The notes: generated by a model from the sequence alone, not told the origin. 64,000 nucleotides of DNA from Mesorhizobium sangaii (GCF_014207355.1 NZ_JACHEF010000002.1:558001-622000), one strand, 5' to 3'. Numbered from the stretch's first letter, positions 45,015-54,201 are shown. Made by a program: numbers and translations.

Positions 45015-45049
45015 GCATGACCCGGAAATCGACTCGATTTCGGGCATGC
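45015..45049. repeat. Inverted repeat, GCATGACCCG type
   Basis: Arms GCATGACCCGGAAATCG and CGATTTCGGGCATGC pair over 2 nt of loop with two unpaired bases. It resembles the short rhizobial intergenic palindromes. It lies in the ~330-bp gap before the flavoprotein gene. Confidence 0.5.
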
Positions 45050-45129
45050 ACGTGGGGGAATAGCAGAGACCCGCCAGCCCCAGGGCCTCGAATCAATCAC
45101 ATTGCCGCGACCTGATTACCGCCGATATC

Positions 45130-45151
45130 GCGCATATGCCATATAGTGCGC
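45130..45151 (+). promoter_or_regulatory. Near-palindrome upstream of flavoprotein gene, possible operator
   Basis: GCGCA-N12-TGCGC, extended by TAT and ATA inside the arms, about 120 bp before the start at 45271. Followed by the AT-rich GATATATAAG that could be a -10 region. Inferred. Confidence 0.25.
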
Positions 45152-45270
45152 AATCGCGGCCGGCGCATGCTCGAAATTCGGGTTCGATTCGCGATATATA
45201 AGTCACCGCAGGATCGAGCCGCCGCGGCCTCCCTTGGCGACCACGGGAAGCGTGGCGTCGGAAGGGTCGA

Positions 45271-46473
45271 ATGGAGATCAGAGAAGGAATGGCTGAGACG
45301 ACCATCAGACCGGTGACGAACGAGCCGGTCGAGCCGGCAATCGTCGTCGGCGCCGGTGCCGCCGGGCTGGCCGTCGCGCATGCCTTGATGAACGCCGGCG
45401 TGCCCACGGCGATCCTGGAAAAGGAAAGCCGGCTGGCCGAGCCCTGGCACCGGCGGCACCGGCAATTGCATCTCAACACCCATCGCGATCTGTCTTCCCT
45501 GCCCGGTCTTGCCTATCCCCGGGGCACGCCTGCCTTTCCGCACAAGACAGTCGTCATCCGCCATATGAATGATTTCAGGCAGGAGAACCGGCTGCCGGTG
45601 CAGTTCGGCGTTGCTGTCGAAGAGATCGTCTTCAAGGGCGATCACTGGGCGCTGCTGACCAGCGCCGGACTGCGCCTGGCCCGCCATGTCGTCATCGCCA
45701 CCGGCCGCGACAGGCAGCCCTTCATTCCCGAATGGAAAGGCATGAAGGGTTTTGCCGGCCGCATCATCCACGCGGCGGATTTCGGCGACGCGCGGGACTA
45801 TGCCGGCAGGAAAGTGCTGGTCGTCGGCGCCGGCAATTCGGGCTTCGATACGCTCAATCATCTGGCCGGCATAAACACGGCCGCCATCTGGCTGTCGGCC
45901 CGCAACGGCCCCGCGCTGCTGCCCAAGCGGATCGGCAAGATCGCCGTGCATCGGCTTTCGCCGCTCATGGCGCGCTTGCCCTTGCGGGTCGCCGATGCGG
46001 TGATGGCGGCGACGCAGCGCCTGGTTTTCGGCGACCTGACCAAATTCGGCATGCCGCCCGCGCCGTCGGGTGGCGCCACCCGGCTGACCTCGGACTACAC
46101 CGCGATCGCCGCCGATGACGGCGCCGTCAGCGCCATCAAGGCCGGCAAGATCGTTGTGGTGCCGGCGATACGGGAATTCGCCCGCGACGGCGTGATCCTG
46201 GCCAATGGCAGCCTGATCCATCCCGACATCGTCATTGCCGCGACAGGCTACCGCACCGGCCTGGAGCCCATGGTCGGCAAGCTCGGCGTCCTCGACAAAA
46301 AGGGCGTTCCGCTCTTCAACGGCGGGCAAGCCGATCCGAAATTGCCCGGCCTGTGGTTCTCCGGTATGCGGCCGAGCATTCGCGGCTGTTTTGCCAATGC
46401 CGGCATCATGGCCAAGGCGATCACCAAGCGGATTGCCAACTCCGCGGGAGTCTCCCACGACGCTTCACGCTGA
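45271..46473 (+). CDS. Flavin-containing monooxygenase-like NAD(P)/FAD protein
   Basis: The 400-residue enzyme has an N-terminal FAD motif AIVVGAGAAGLAVAHAL near residue 24, and a second dinucleotide motif VLVVGAGNSGFDTLNHL near residue 185 for NADPH. The segment ATGYRTGLEPM is the class B monooxygenase ATG motif. The family includes FMOs, YUCCA-like indole-3-pyruvate monooxygenases and other FAD-dependent oxidoreductases; the substrate cannot be assigned. It is monocistronic and overlaps the convergent 74-residue gene by 9 bp. Confidence 0.88.
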   Translation: MEIREGMAETTIRPVTNEPVEPAIVVGAGAAGLAVAHALMNAGVPTAILEKESRLAEPWHRRHRQLHLNTHRDLSSLPGLAYPRGTPAFPHKTVVIRHMNDFRQENRLPVQFGVAVEEIVFKGDHWALLTSAGLRLARHVVIATGRDRQPFIPEWKGMKGFAGRIIHAADFGDARDYAGRKVLVVGAGNSGFDTLNHLAGINTAAIWLSARNGPALLPKRIGKIAVHRLSPLMARLPLRVADAVMAATQRLVFGDLTKFGMPPAPSGGATRLTSDYTAIAADDGAVSAIKAGKIVVVPAIREFARDGVILANGSLIHPDIVIAATGYRTGLEPMVGKLGVLDKKGVPLFNGGQADPKLPGLWFSGMRPSIRGCFANAGIMAKAITKRIANSAGVSHDASR

Positions 46474-46689
46474 CTTCGGCTCAAGCCTCCGGAAGCCGAC
46501 GGCCTGCATCAGCATGTCTTCTTCGACCATGCCGGCATTGTGCAGTGCCAGCAGGGTGAGAGCCAGTTCGCGTGCCTCGGCCGATTCGGGATGCGCTTCG
46601 CGCCGCCGGCAAGCTTCGTCGAACACGCGTTGCAAGGTGGCGACTTCGGCCGGCTTGAGCAGGCCACGGTCATAGACGGACTTCGGCAT
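46465..46689 (-). CDS. Small conserved protein of unknown function
   Basis: The 74-residue, largely helical, acidic-basic protein (KSVYDRGLLKPAEVATLQRVFDEACRRREAHPES) overlaps the end of the flavoprotein gene by 9 bp on the opposite strand. GGAGATCGCC precedes the start. Proteins of this size and pattern are widespread hypothetical proteins in rhizobia. No motif is recognisable. Confidence 0.65.
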   Translation of the reverse strand: MPKSVYDRGLLKPAEVATLQRVFDEACRRREAHPESAEARELALTLLALHNAGMVEEDMLMQAVGFRRLEPKSA

Positions 46690-46766
46690 GGCGATCTCCT
46701 GGGTAAGACCTAGGGCGCCACGTGTAAATTGCCAATCTTTCCCGGAGCTTGAACGGGTTCACAAGG

Positions 46767-46800
46767 AAAAAGGAGGGCTTCGGCTCGCCGAAAACCCTCC
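46767..46800 (-). terminator. Intrinsic terminator after phoX
   Basis: Arms GGAGGGCTTCGGC and CCGAAAACCCTCC with a 3-nt loop; the minus-strand T run (five T) follows. It ends the leftward phoX transcript, 22 bp after the stop. Confidence 0.75.
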
Positions 46801-46821
46801 CCGGGATTGCGGTGCCTGATA

Positions 46822-48825
46822 TCAAACCGCGATCTTGCCGCCGCCCTGTTTGGTGATGGCGACGACCGCCGGCCGCACCGGCATGTCGGGCTTGAAGTCG
46901 GGCCAGCGCGTCGACAGGTCCTCATAGTAGGACGGGCGGCCAAACGCTTCCCAGTCCTCGCCGCCGTCGCCCGGATGCTGGACGGCGACAAAGGCGGTCT
47001 GATCGTCAGGCGCAAACAGCGGGCCGCACATTTCGGCGCCGATCGGCACGCGGAAGAACAGTTTCGAGGTTGCCCGCGCCGAGCCTTCGGTGTCGACCGC
47101 CCACAGCCCATCGGTGCGGCCGGTGGTCTTTGGGCTCTGGCCGTCGGTGGCGACCCACAGGCGTCCGGCCGAATCGACCGCGCAATTGTCGGGCATGCCG
47201 AACCAGCCATTGGCCGTCGTCGCCGTCGAGAAGGTGGCGCCGACATCGGCCACCGCCGGATCGCCGCATTTCAGAAGCACTTCCCACTTGCCCGTGGTGG
47301 CAGTGAAATCGCCGCCGTCCTCGGCGATCTCGATGATGTGGCCGAAAGCGTTTTCAGCGCGCGGGTTGGCGGCGTCGACCTGGTCGGCCTTGCGCTTCGA
47401 ATTGTTGGTCAGCATGACATAGACCTTGCCGTTGACGGCGTTGGGCTGGATGTCCTCTGGGCGGTCCATCTTGGTGGCGCCGAGCAGGTCGGCGGCGCGG
47501 CGCGTCTCGATCAGCACGTCGGCCTGGCTGGCAAAGCCGTTTTCGGCGGTCAACGGCCCCTGGCCGAAGACGATAGGCAGCCATTCGACCGAGCCGTCTT
47601 CCGCGAACTTGGCGACATGCAGCGTGCCGTCGTCGAGCAGATCCTTGTTGGCCGCGAGGTCATTGGGATTGAACTTACCGCTGGTGACGAACTTGTAGGC
47701 ATAGTCGAAGCGCTCGTCGTCGCCGAGATAGAAGACGACGCGGCCATCCTTGGCGACGATCGATTCGGCGCCCTCGTGCTTGAAGCGGCCCATGGCGGTG
47801 CGCTTCCTCGGCGTCGAGGTCGGATCGTTGACGTCGACTTCGACGATCCAGCCGAAACGGTTGGCCTCGTTCGGCTCCTTTGCCAGATCGAAGCGGTCAT
47901 AGTGCGCCGCCCATTCATAGGCGCCTTCGGGAATGCCGAGGCGCTTGTAATTGGCGGCTTCCTGGTGGCCCTCGGGCAATTCCCCGGAGAAATAGCCGTG
48001 GATGTTCTCCTCGGCCATCACATAGGTGCCCCACGGCGTGACGCCGCCGGCGCAATTGTTGAAGGTGCCGAAAACCTTCGTGCCCAACGGGTCGGCATTG
48101 GTCTTGACGCGATCATGGCCAGCAACCGGGCCGGACAGCGCCATTTCGGTGTTGGAAGTAATGCGGCGGTTGAGCTTGCCGTCGCGCACCACTTGCCATT
48201 TGCCGCCGTCCTTGCGGATCTCGACGATGGTGCCGCCATGCGCCGCCATCTCGACATCGACCTGTTCCTTGCTGAGCGGCGCGACGTCGGCCGACTTCTT
48301 GCCGTCCTTCTCGACGATCTTGACGATGCCCGGGAACATAAGATGCGGGTTGGTGTATTCGTGATTGACGACCAGCAGGCCGTGTTCGGCCGAGCCGTCG
48401 ATCGCGATGTAGCCGACATAGTCGTTGTTGTAGCCGAACTGTTTTGCCTGCGCCTGCGCCGACTGCTTCGTCGGGTCGAACTCCGGCGAATCGGCAAACA
48501 GCGGATCGCCCCAGCGCAGCAGCACATCGGCATCGTAGCCCGGCGCGACATGGTGCTTGTCGTCGATGCCGGCCTCCAGCTCGTCGAACGCGAAGGCAGA
48601 GCCTTCGGCGGCCCGGGCCTGGTCGGCGCTGACCAGCGCCAGCGGGCTGACGGTGGCGGCGATAGCCGAGACGGCCAGCGAGCCTTTCAGGAAACCACGG
48701 CGCGAGAACCGCGCGGCGATGATCTCGCCCATGGTGCGGTTGTTGGTAGGATTGGTGGCCGGGCCGGCGTTTTCCTCGAGCAGGCTGGTGCGGAATTTGG
48801 CGTCGGGGGAGCGGTGTTCGGTCAT
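46822..48825 (-). CDS. PhoX-family alkaline phosphatase
   Basis: The 667-residue protein has a Tat signal with RFSRRGFLKGSLAVSAIAA at about residues 38-58. The mature part contains PhoX (DUF839) landmarks: FGYNNDYVGYIAIDGSAEHGLLVVNHEYTNP, NNCAGGVTPWGTYVMAEENIHGYF with the metal-binding Cys/Glu, and CAVDSAGRLWVATDGQ. PhoX enzymes bind Fe and Ca and release phosphate from phosphoesters in the periplasm. Expression is usually driven by phosphate starvation, but no clear Pho box was found in the 320-bp upstream gap. Confidence 0.92.
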   Translation of the reverse strand: MTEHRSPDAKFRTSLLEENAGPATNPTNNRTMGEIIAARFSRRGFLKGSLAVSAIAATVSPLALVSADQARAAEGSAFAFDELEAGIDDKHHVAPGYDADVLLRWGDPLFADSPEFDPTKQSAQAQAKQFGYNNDYVGYIAIDGSAEHGLLVVNHEYTNPHLMFPGIVKIVEKDGKKSADVAPLSKEQVDVEMAAHGGTIVEIRKDGGKWQVVRDGKLNRRITSNTEMALSGPVAGHDRVKTNADPLGTKVFGTFNNCAGGVTPWGTYVMAEENIHGYFSGELPEGHQEAANYKRLGIPEGAYEWAAHYDRFDLAKEPNEANRFGWIVEVDVNDPTSTPRKRTAMGRFKHEGAESIVAKDGRVVFYLGDDERFDYAYKFVTSGKFNPNDLAANKDLLDDGTLHVAKFAEDGSVEWLPIVFGQGPLTAENGFASQADVLIETRRAADLLGATKMDRPEDIQPNAVNGKVYVMLTNNSKRKADQVDAANPRAENAFGHIIEIAEDGGDFTATTGKWEVLLKCGDPAVADVGATFSTATTANGWFGMPDNCAVDSAGRLWVATDGQSPKTTGRTDGLWAVDTEGSARATSKLFFRVPIGAEMCGPLFAPDDQTAFVAVQHPGDGGEDWEAFGRPSYYEDLSTRWPDFKPDMPVRPAVVAITKQGGGKIAV

Positions 48826-49148
48826 CTGGCTTGCCTCTGGCTTTGCGGGTGGCTGGAGCGTATTGCCTGTTCGACCCCCTTATAGTCACCTGATCACATT
48901 TTCGTGACATCAAAGCCTTTCAGCCGCGACAGCATTCCGTGACGTCGGCTAAGCACTCTGCGATCAGCACGTGGCGCTGGGACAAAGGTCCCTTGTCAGG
49001 CCCGGCAAAGGTCCGTTGGCGGCACCGCATCGGTCGTGGGCCGGTTACGCGAGGCCGCCATGTCGGCGATGGTGGGTTCCTTGCGAAAACGCTAGCGGTG
49101 AAGTCCGCCTGCCTGAAATCCGCCGGCCTGATCGAAGAGGAGACCAGG
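48826..49148. other. Gene-free stretch between phoX and Gly-rich gene
   Basis: About 320 bp between divergent genes. No recognised repeat element; a long in-frame extension (from 48939) of the Gly-rich gene is open here but is Arg/Trp-rich and not signal-like, so it was not used. Confidence 0.4.
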
Positions 49149-49631
49149 ATGCGCAGATCGATCGCGACCCGCTGTTGCTGGCTGGCGCTGAGGGCGACCT
49201 CGGCACTGGCGCTGGCCATCGCCCCCTATCAACTCGCTTTCCACGGCTCTGATCCCGGCATCGTTGCCGCAAGCGCGCATGCCAGGGACGGCGGACATGG
49301 CGGTGGCGGTGGAGGTGGCGGCGGAAGCGGCAGTGGCGGGAGTGGCGGCAGCGGAAACGGTAACTCCGGAAACGCTGGTGGAGCCAATGGCGCCAGCGAC
49401 GACCACGGCGCAGCCGGCAATTCCGGGGTCGGCAAAGGTCACGACGATCACGTCAATGCGAAAACCGGCGACAGGGTCGAAGTGGACGGCAACAAGATCG
49501 AGGTCCTGCATCCCGACGGCATCACGGAAGAGATCGAGAACGGCCGTTTTCAGATGAAGGATGCACTCGGCCGCACGATTGTCGAACGTCCGGCGACGGC
49601 AAACGACATCAGTCGTCTTCGGGCCTTGTGA
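49149..49631 (+). CDS. Secreted Gly-rich protein with conserved C-terminal domain (paralog 1)
   Basis: From ATG 49149 the 160-residue product has a signal-like N-terminus (CCWLALRATSALALAIAPYQLAFHG), a Gly/Ser/Asn-rich middle and a ~50-residue C-terminal domain: HVNAKTGDRVEVDGNKIEVLHPDGITEEIENGRFQMKDALGRTI. That domain is nearly identical in layout to the second copy at 49943. The domain looks like a short beta-rich module of unknown function. It ends before a strong hairpin (49676-49709) shared with the paralog. Confidence 0.75.
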   Translation: MRRSIATRCCWLALRATSALALAIAPYQLAFHGSDPGIVAASAHARDGGHGGGGGGGGGSGSGGSGGSGNGNSGNAGGANGASDDHGAAGNSGVGKGHDDHVNAKTGDRVEVDGNKIEVLHPDGITEEIENGRFQMKDALGRTIVERPATANDISRLRAL

Positions 49632-49675
49632 AGTAGAAGGCCCTGCGAAGTCAGCCGGGGAACGACCAGTTTGAC

Positions 49676-49709
49676 AAGTCACCTCCGCCGCCCCCGGCGG
49701 AGGTGACTT
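49676..49709 (+). terminator. Hairpin after Gly-rich paralog 1
   Basis: Perfect 15-bp arms AAGTCACCTCCGCCG / CGGCGGAGGTGACTT, loop CCCC. The same core is repeated at 50524-50553 after paralog 2. No long T run. Confidence 0.6.
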
Positions 49710-49942
49710 GATGTTCGGCGGCATCAGGTAAGCCACCTTTCGTTCGGCGATGGCGGTCGCCGCCGTCCATACAAGGCATATATTAGCACAAGCTTGGGAC
49801 TTTAGTCCAATCTTGCGCTTGCAAAGGTCCTGGGTGACAAGCGCAACGGTCGGATACGGCTTTCGGGTATCTTTTCTTTCGGCGATGCTGGTGCAACTCC
49901 AACGTCGACGGTGGCACGCCAGCTCAATCGACGGAGATCACC

Positions 49943-50491
49943 ATGCATAGATCGATCACGACCCGTTGTTGCCGGCTGGCGCTCAGATCGGCGGCCGCGC
50001 TGGCGCTGACCATCGCTCCCTATCAGATTGACCTCCACGGCTCCGCTCCTGGCATCCACGCGGCTAGCGCACAGGCCGGCAAGGGCGGCGGTGGCGGCGG
50101 CAATGGTGGTGGCGGCGGCGGCGGTGGTGGCGGAAACGGTGGCAACAGCGGCGGCAATGGCAACGGCGGCAATAGCGGCGGCAACGGTGGCAACGGGAAC
50201 GGTAACAGCGGCAATAGCGGCGGTAACGGAAACGGCAAAGGAAATAGCGGCACCGCCAGCGGCAACTCTAAATCCAACCAGGGGCAGAGCGAAAATGCCA
50301 ACGGCAGTCATGTCAACGCCAAAACCGGTGACGTGGTCGACGTGGAGGGCAAGACGATCACGGTCCTGCATCCCGACGGCATAACGGAAACGATCGAGAA
50401 TGGCCGTTTCAGGATGGAGGATTCGCTCGGGCGCACGATCATCGATCGCGGAGTCACGCCGGCTGATGTCAGCCGCCTCAAAGCCTTGTGA
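49943..50491 (+). CDS. Secreted Gly/Asn-rich protein (paralog 2)
   Basis: A 182-residue paralog of the preceding gene, with start GGAGATCACC-ATG. Signal-like segment (CCRLALRSAAALALTIAPYQIDLHG), a longer Gly/Asn repeat region, then the shared domain HVNAKTGDVVDVEGKTITVLHPDGITETIENGRFRMEDSLGRTII. About half of the residues outside the low-complexity region are identical to paralog 1, indicating a local duplication. Function unknown; Gly-rich extensions are often surface-exposed and flexible. Confidence 0.78.
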   Translation: MHRSITTRCCRLALRSAAALALTIAPYQIDLHGSAPGIHAASAQAGKGGGGGGNGGGGGGGGGGNGGNSGGNGNGGNSGGNGGNGNGNSGNSGGNGNGKGNSGTASGNSKSNQGQSENANGSHVNAKTGDVVDVEGKTITVLHPDGITETIENGRFRMEDSLGRTIIDRGVTPADVSRLKAL

Positions 50492-50523
50492 AGTTGGCCA
50501 ACAGGCAACGGCCGGCTTCACAC

Positions 50524-50557
50524 GTCACCTCCGCCGCCCCCGGCGGAGGTGACCTCT
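50524..50557 (+). terminator. Hairpin after Gly-rich paralog 2
   Basis: Arms GTCACCTCCGCCG / CGGCGGAGGTGAC with loop CCCC, followed by CTCTCTTTTG. It is the duplicate of the hairpin at 49676-49709. Confidence 0.7.
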
Positions 50558-50581
50558 CTTTTGTCACCCGGTTTCCGGCTG

Positions 50582-50690
50582 ATGCGTGTCGCCCAGAAGC
50601 AGGGGCAACGACATGCATAAAAACAAAGACTTAAGGCGCGTCACCGGATAGAGCGGTTCGGCGTTTCCGTGAAACGGTGAGCCGCTCTCG
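50582..50690. repeat. Palindromic intergenic element, ATGCATGTCG family, two-part
   Basis: First inverted repeat ATGCGTGTCG / CGACATGCAT (50582-50618), then AGAGCGG ... CCGCTCT (50651-50690). It lies just past the NarL-type regulator end. Compare 1813-1861. Confidence 0.65.
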
Positions 50691-50706
50691 GGATGGCCGA
50701 AGCCCC

Positions 50707-51369
50707 TTAAGAATGGTTCCGGTCCCGGTCGCGAGACTCACGCATCATCAAGGCTGCTTCGGTGCGGTTTCGCACATTGAGTTTCGACAGCACGCCGGTC
50801 ATGTGATGCTTCACGGTCTTCTCCTGCAGCTCCAGCCGCAAGGCAACTTCCTTGTTGCTTAACCCCTCCGCCACCAGACGCAGGATTTCTGCCTGTCGCT
50901 CGGTGAGTTGCCGCAGCCGGTCCACTATGCCGTCGGTCGGCTGCAGGGACTGGAGATCCGAAAGCAGGCGGGCCGACAGCGTCGGCGAAAGATAGCTTTC
51001 TCCGGCCGCCACGCTGTGCAGGATGTCGGCGAGCGCGCGCGACCCGACACCTTTGAGGACATAGCCACGCACCCCCGCGTTCAGGGCCTTGGTCACATCG
51101 GCATTGGCCTCCGAAACGGTCAGCATGACGATCTTCTGGGCGGGATGGCTGGCGAGGATGCTTGCGACCGCGGCCAGACCACCGCCCGGCATCGAGATAT
51201 CGAGCAGCAGAATGTCCGGCCGCACCGTCGAGACGATGCGTTCGGCATCCTGCGCCGTGGCGCCCTCGCCAACCATCTCGAAGCCACCGATTTCCGTCAG
51301 GCTGCGCGTCACGCCCTCGCGAAAAAGGGGATGATCGTCGACAATGGCAATGCGAACGGCGCCGATCAT
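50707..51369 (-). CDS. NarL/FixJ-type response regulator
   Basis: A 220-residue protein with a receiver domain (RIAIVDDHPLFREGV; phospho-acceptor Asp in DILLLDISMPGG; Lys in GYVLKGV) and a C-terminal LuxR helix-turn-helix (LTERQAEILRLVAEGLSNKEV, then EKTVKHHMTGVLSKL). The stop/start overlap by 4 bp with the upstream histidine kinase forms a two-component operon. The target genes are unknown; divergent genes at 52.9 kb are candidates. Confidence 0.95.
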   Translation of the reverse strand: MIGAVRIAIVDDHPLFREGVTRSLTEIGGFEMVGEGATAQDAERIVSTVRPDILLLDISMPGGGLAAVASILASHPAQKIVMLTVSEANADVTKALNAGVRGYVLKGVGSRALADILHSVAAGESYLSPTLSARLLSDLQSLQPTDGIVDRLRQLTERQAEILRLVAEGLSNKEVALRLELQEKTVKHHMTGVLSKLNVRNRTEAALMMRESRDRDRNHS

Positions 51370-52757
51370 GCTTGCTCCTCGACCGATAGACGGATCACCA
51401 ATCGCGTGCCGTGCGGCCCGGTCAGGGTTTCGAACTGGCCGCCAATGCTTTCGACCCGCTCTCTGAGCCCGGCGAGCCCGAGGCCCTCGACGCGTGCCGG
51501 ATCGAAGCCCGGTCCGCCGTCCGAGACCTCAACGAAAAGCCTGCTGCCTTTCATCCCCGCACTCACCGCCTGATCCTTGCCTCGCCCGTGGCGATAGGCA
51601 TTGTTCAACCCTTCCTGCACGAAACGATAGATGCTGATCTTCTCGGAGGCGCCGGGTTCTGGCAAGTGCCCGGCCAGCGTCAGTGTCACCGACGTCCCCG
51701 TCCTCATCTCGTGTTCGTTGACAGCCAGACGCAGGATGTCCGTTGTGGCAGCCGTCTCGATCTGCGGCAAGACGAGGCCGGTGCAGATACCGCGTATTTC
51801 GCGCATCGCGTCTTCCAGCGTCTTGCGGATCATCGCGACCTCGGTCGAGCGGCTTTCGCCCGAATGGCCATCGGAGGAGAACACCGGGCTATCCATGCGC
51901 AGCGCCGCCAGCGCGACGAGTTGGGCCGGACCGTCATGCAGGTCGGCGCCGATGCGGCGAAGGTATCTTTCGTTGAGCGCGGTGGCGCGGCGGGACGCCC
52001 GCTGCACGCGGACCCGCAAGGCGTTGTTTTGGGCCACCAAGCCCTGCAGCTCCGACACCTGGCGGCGCAGCGCCCCGCGCTGATCGTCGATGGTGCGGCT
52101 GCCGCGCAGGACGATGCCGGACAGGAGCAGAAACGCCGCCAGGGTCGCGCCGGCCACGATCAGCCAGCTTGACAGCAAGGCCGAAGCCAGGGTGGCTTTG
52201 AAATCGTCGGCGACCTCGTAGAATTCGGTGACGGCCACCACTTCGCCGGACCACGGCTCGCGTACGGGATTGTAGATTTCGAGCAACGGCAAGCCGATCG
52301 CCTCAGCCTGGCTTTCGTTCTCGTCGAACGTATCGAACTGGGCGACGACATTACCCTCGAAGGCGGAACGCAAACCGGGGCTCAGATCGAAACGGTGGCC
52401 GATCAAACCGGCCTCCTTCGCATAGAGAACCGTGCCGTCACGGCGCCAGAGCCTGAACGATACAATGCGCTTGCCGAGCGCGCCCTGGCCGAGCGTCTCG
52501 TCGAGCGCTTGTTTGACGCTATCGCTGAGTTCCTGGCTCTTGCGCAGGTCGGGCAGCAGCGGCGCGATCACGCTGTCGACATAGAGGGCCGTCGTGGCAG
52601 CCGAGTTGCGGATGACGCCGTCCCGGATCTGTGTCGTCACCCAGGCGCCCACCACCAGCATGACGGCCAGAAGGCCAAAGCCGCCGGCAACGAGGAATTG
52701 CAGTGCGAGAGAAAGCTCGCTCCAGCGTCGCAACAAGTTTTGCAGAATACGAATCAT
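51366..52757 (-). CDS. Sensor histidine kinase, NarX/DegS type
   Basis: From ATG 52757 about 463 residues; a longer frame reaches 52829. Two membrane helices (LQFLVAGGFGLLAVMLVVGAWV and LLSSWLIVAGATLAAFLLLSG) enclose a ~150-residue periplasmic sensor. The cytosolic part has the HisKA_3 dimerisation site ERYLRRIGADLHDGPAQLVAL with the phospho-acceptor His, and an ATPase domain with NNAYRHGRGKD, DGGPGFDP and GLGLAGLRERVE. Its cognate regulator follows directly. Confidence 0.92.
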   Translation of the reverse strand: MIRILQNLLRRWSELSLALQFLVAGGFGLLAVMLVVGAWVTTQIRDGVIRNSAATTALYVDSVIAPLLPDLRKSQELSDSVKQALDETLGQGALGKRIVSFRLWRRDGTVLYAKEAGLIGHRFDLSPGLRSAFEGNVVAQFDTFDENESQAEAIGLPLLEIYNPVREPWSGEVVAVTEFYEVADDFKATLASALLSSWLIVAGATLAAFLLLSGIVLRGSRTIDDQRGALRRQVSELQGLVAQNNALRVRVQRASRRATALNERYLRRIGADLHDGPAQLVALAALRMDSPVFSSDGHSGESRSTEVAMIRKTLEDAMREIRGICTGLVLPQIETAATTDILRLAVNEHEMRTGTSVTLTLAGHLPEPGASEKISIYRFVQEGLNNAYRHGRGKDQAVSAGMKGSRLFVEVSDGGPGFDPARVEGLGLAGLRERVESIGGQFETLTGPHGTRLVIRLSVEEQA

Positions 52758-52925
52758 GGCCCCCGACCGCCCTTCAATCGACAGGCTGGGCGATACCGGC
52801 ACTTTGAGCTTCCATCTTGCCGTTGCCAAGCCTTCGTTTGATCAACGTCGCTTGACGTTCCGGCGTGCTTCGGAAACAAGTCCGCGATACACGCGGCGCG
52901 AGCCGCTCCGAGAGGGGACAGGACG

Positions 52926-53267
52926 TTGAGTTTTTCGGGGCTGCTGCAGCTTGGCTTTTCGACGGTGATCTTCCTGCTGGCGGCGATGGCGGCCAAGCAA
53001 TGGGGCATGGCGCCGAGCCTGGGCAAGATCCTGCTAACGCTGGCGCTCTATTCGCTGGGCAATCTGGTCATGCTGCGGCTGATCCGCGAATTCGGCATGT
53101 CGGTGTCGTTCAGCCTCTCGGCCGTCATCCAGCTGGTCTCGGTGAATGTCGTCGCCCTGATGTTCTTCGGCGAGCGCGTCAACACGCTACAGGCGACCGG
53201 CATCGTGCTGGCGATCGCCGCCGTGGCGCTGATCACACTCGGGCCCTATCTGCAAGGGCGGCTGTAA
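52926..53267 (+). CDS. Small EamA/SMR-like four-helix membrane protein
   Basis: The 113-residue protein starts at TTG with GAGAGGGG upstream. It has four hydrophobic helices (LLQLGFSTVIFLLAAMAAKQWG; ILLTLALYSLGNLVMLRLI; VSFSLSAVIQLVSVNVVALMFFGE; GIVLAIAAVALITLGPYL) and the pattern ALMFFGERVNTLQATGIVL typical of drug/metabolite transporters. It may act as a homodimer exporter. It diverges from the two-component operon and precedes the PAP2 gene by 14 bp. Confidence 0.8.
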   Translation: MSFSGLLQLGFSTVIFLLAAMAAKQWGMAPSLGKILLTLALYSLGNLVMLRLIREFGMSVSFSLSAVIQLVSVNVVALMFFGERVNTLQATGIVLAIAAVALITLGPYLQGRL

Positions 53268-53281
53268 CGGGCGGGTTGCCG

Positions 53282-53974
53282 ATGAAGAATGCCGCGAATG
53301 CACTGTTGAACCGGGTCGAATTTCCGGTGCTGCTGGCCGGCCTGGTCATCGCCGGCTGCCTGTGGGGGTTCGAGGAGTTGATGGAGGTGGCGCGAGCGAC
53401 CACTCCGCACGCCTTCGACACCGAAATCCTGCTCGCCTTCCGCCAGCCGGGTCAGCCGGGTGTGCCGATTGGCCCGCTTTGGCTGGAGGGCGCCATGCGC
53501 GACATCACCAGCCTCGGCAGCTCGGCCGTGCTGGTGCTGATCACGGCTGCGACGATCGTCTATCTGCTGTTGATCCGCCGGCCGGCCACGGCGCTGCTCG
53601 TCTTCGTCGCGGTGGCTGGCGGTCAGGTGCTGTCGAGCCTGCTCAAACTCGGTGTCGACCGGCCGCGGCCCGAACTCGTTTCGCATCTGGTCAACGAGAC
53701 CTCGCTGTCCTTTCCGAGCGGTCACGCCATGCTGTCTGCAGTGACCTATCTGACGCTCGGCTCGCTGGCGGCGAGTTTTCTGCCGGGAAGGGTGACGAAG
53801 ATCTACGTGTTGTCGCTTGCCGTGCTGACGACGCTGCTGGTCGGCGTCAGCCGCATCTATCTCGGGGTCCACTGGCCGTCGGATGTGCTGGCCGGCTGGT
53901 GCGCCGGCTTCACCTGGGCAATGCTGTGCTGGTTGGCGGCCCGCGCGTTGCAGCGGGGTGCGGACGGCGCCTGA
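53282..53974 (+). CDS. PAP2-family membrane phosphatase
   Basis: A 230-residue protein with about six membrane helices and the three PAP2 signature motifs: KLGVDRPRP, SLSFPSGHAM and SRIYLGVHWPSDVLAG. The Lys, Arg, Ser, two His and Asp of the catalytic pocket are present. Such enzymes dephosphorylate undecaprenyl pyrophosphate or phosphatidic/lipid phosphates at the membrane. ATG 53282 follows the transporter-like gene; both probably share a transcript. A short gene-free stretch (53975-54270) follows. Confidence 0.92.
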   Translation: MKNAANALLNRVEFPVLLAGLVIAGCLWGFEELMEVARATTPHAFDTEILLAFRQPGQPGVPIGPLWLEGAMRDITSLGSSAVLVLITAATIVYLLLIRRPATALLVFVAVAGGQVLSSLLKLGVDRPRPELVSHLVNETSLSFPSGHAMLSAVTYLTLGSLAASFLPGRVTKIYVLSLAVLTTLLVGVSRIYLGVHWPSDVLAGWCAGFTWAMLCWLAARALQRGADGA

Positions 53975-54201
53975 ACGGCGAAAGCGAAATTGCGGATTGA
54001 CGGCCCCGAGCAGAAATCAAATCAGTCGGTTGATCAGCCCATGTCCGCAGCCTGCCAGCAAAAGAACCACCGACAGCAAGCATGCCGATGTCATGAAGGT
54101 CCTGAAAAGACTCAACCGCGTCACCCCCTGCCCAGATGGAAGACCCTAGCTCGAAATCATCCGACAAAATGGACAGGCGCTTACGTCTCAGACATTCATA
54201 T

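Noticed and set aside
46807..48885. 692-residue plus-strand frame across phoX
   Set aside because: Antisense of the PhoX gene; no signal or domain features.
50060..50280. GGC/AAC tandem DNA repeat as a satellite
   Set aside because: It encodes the Gly/Asn-rich linker of a secreted protein in one intact frame.
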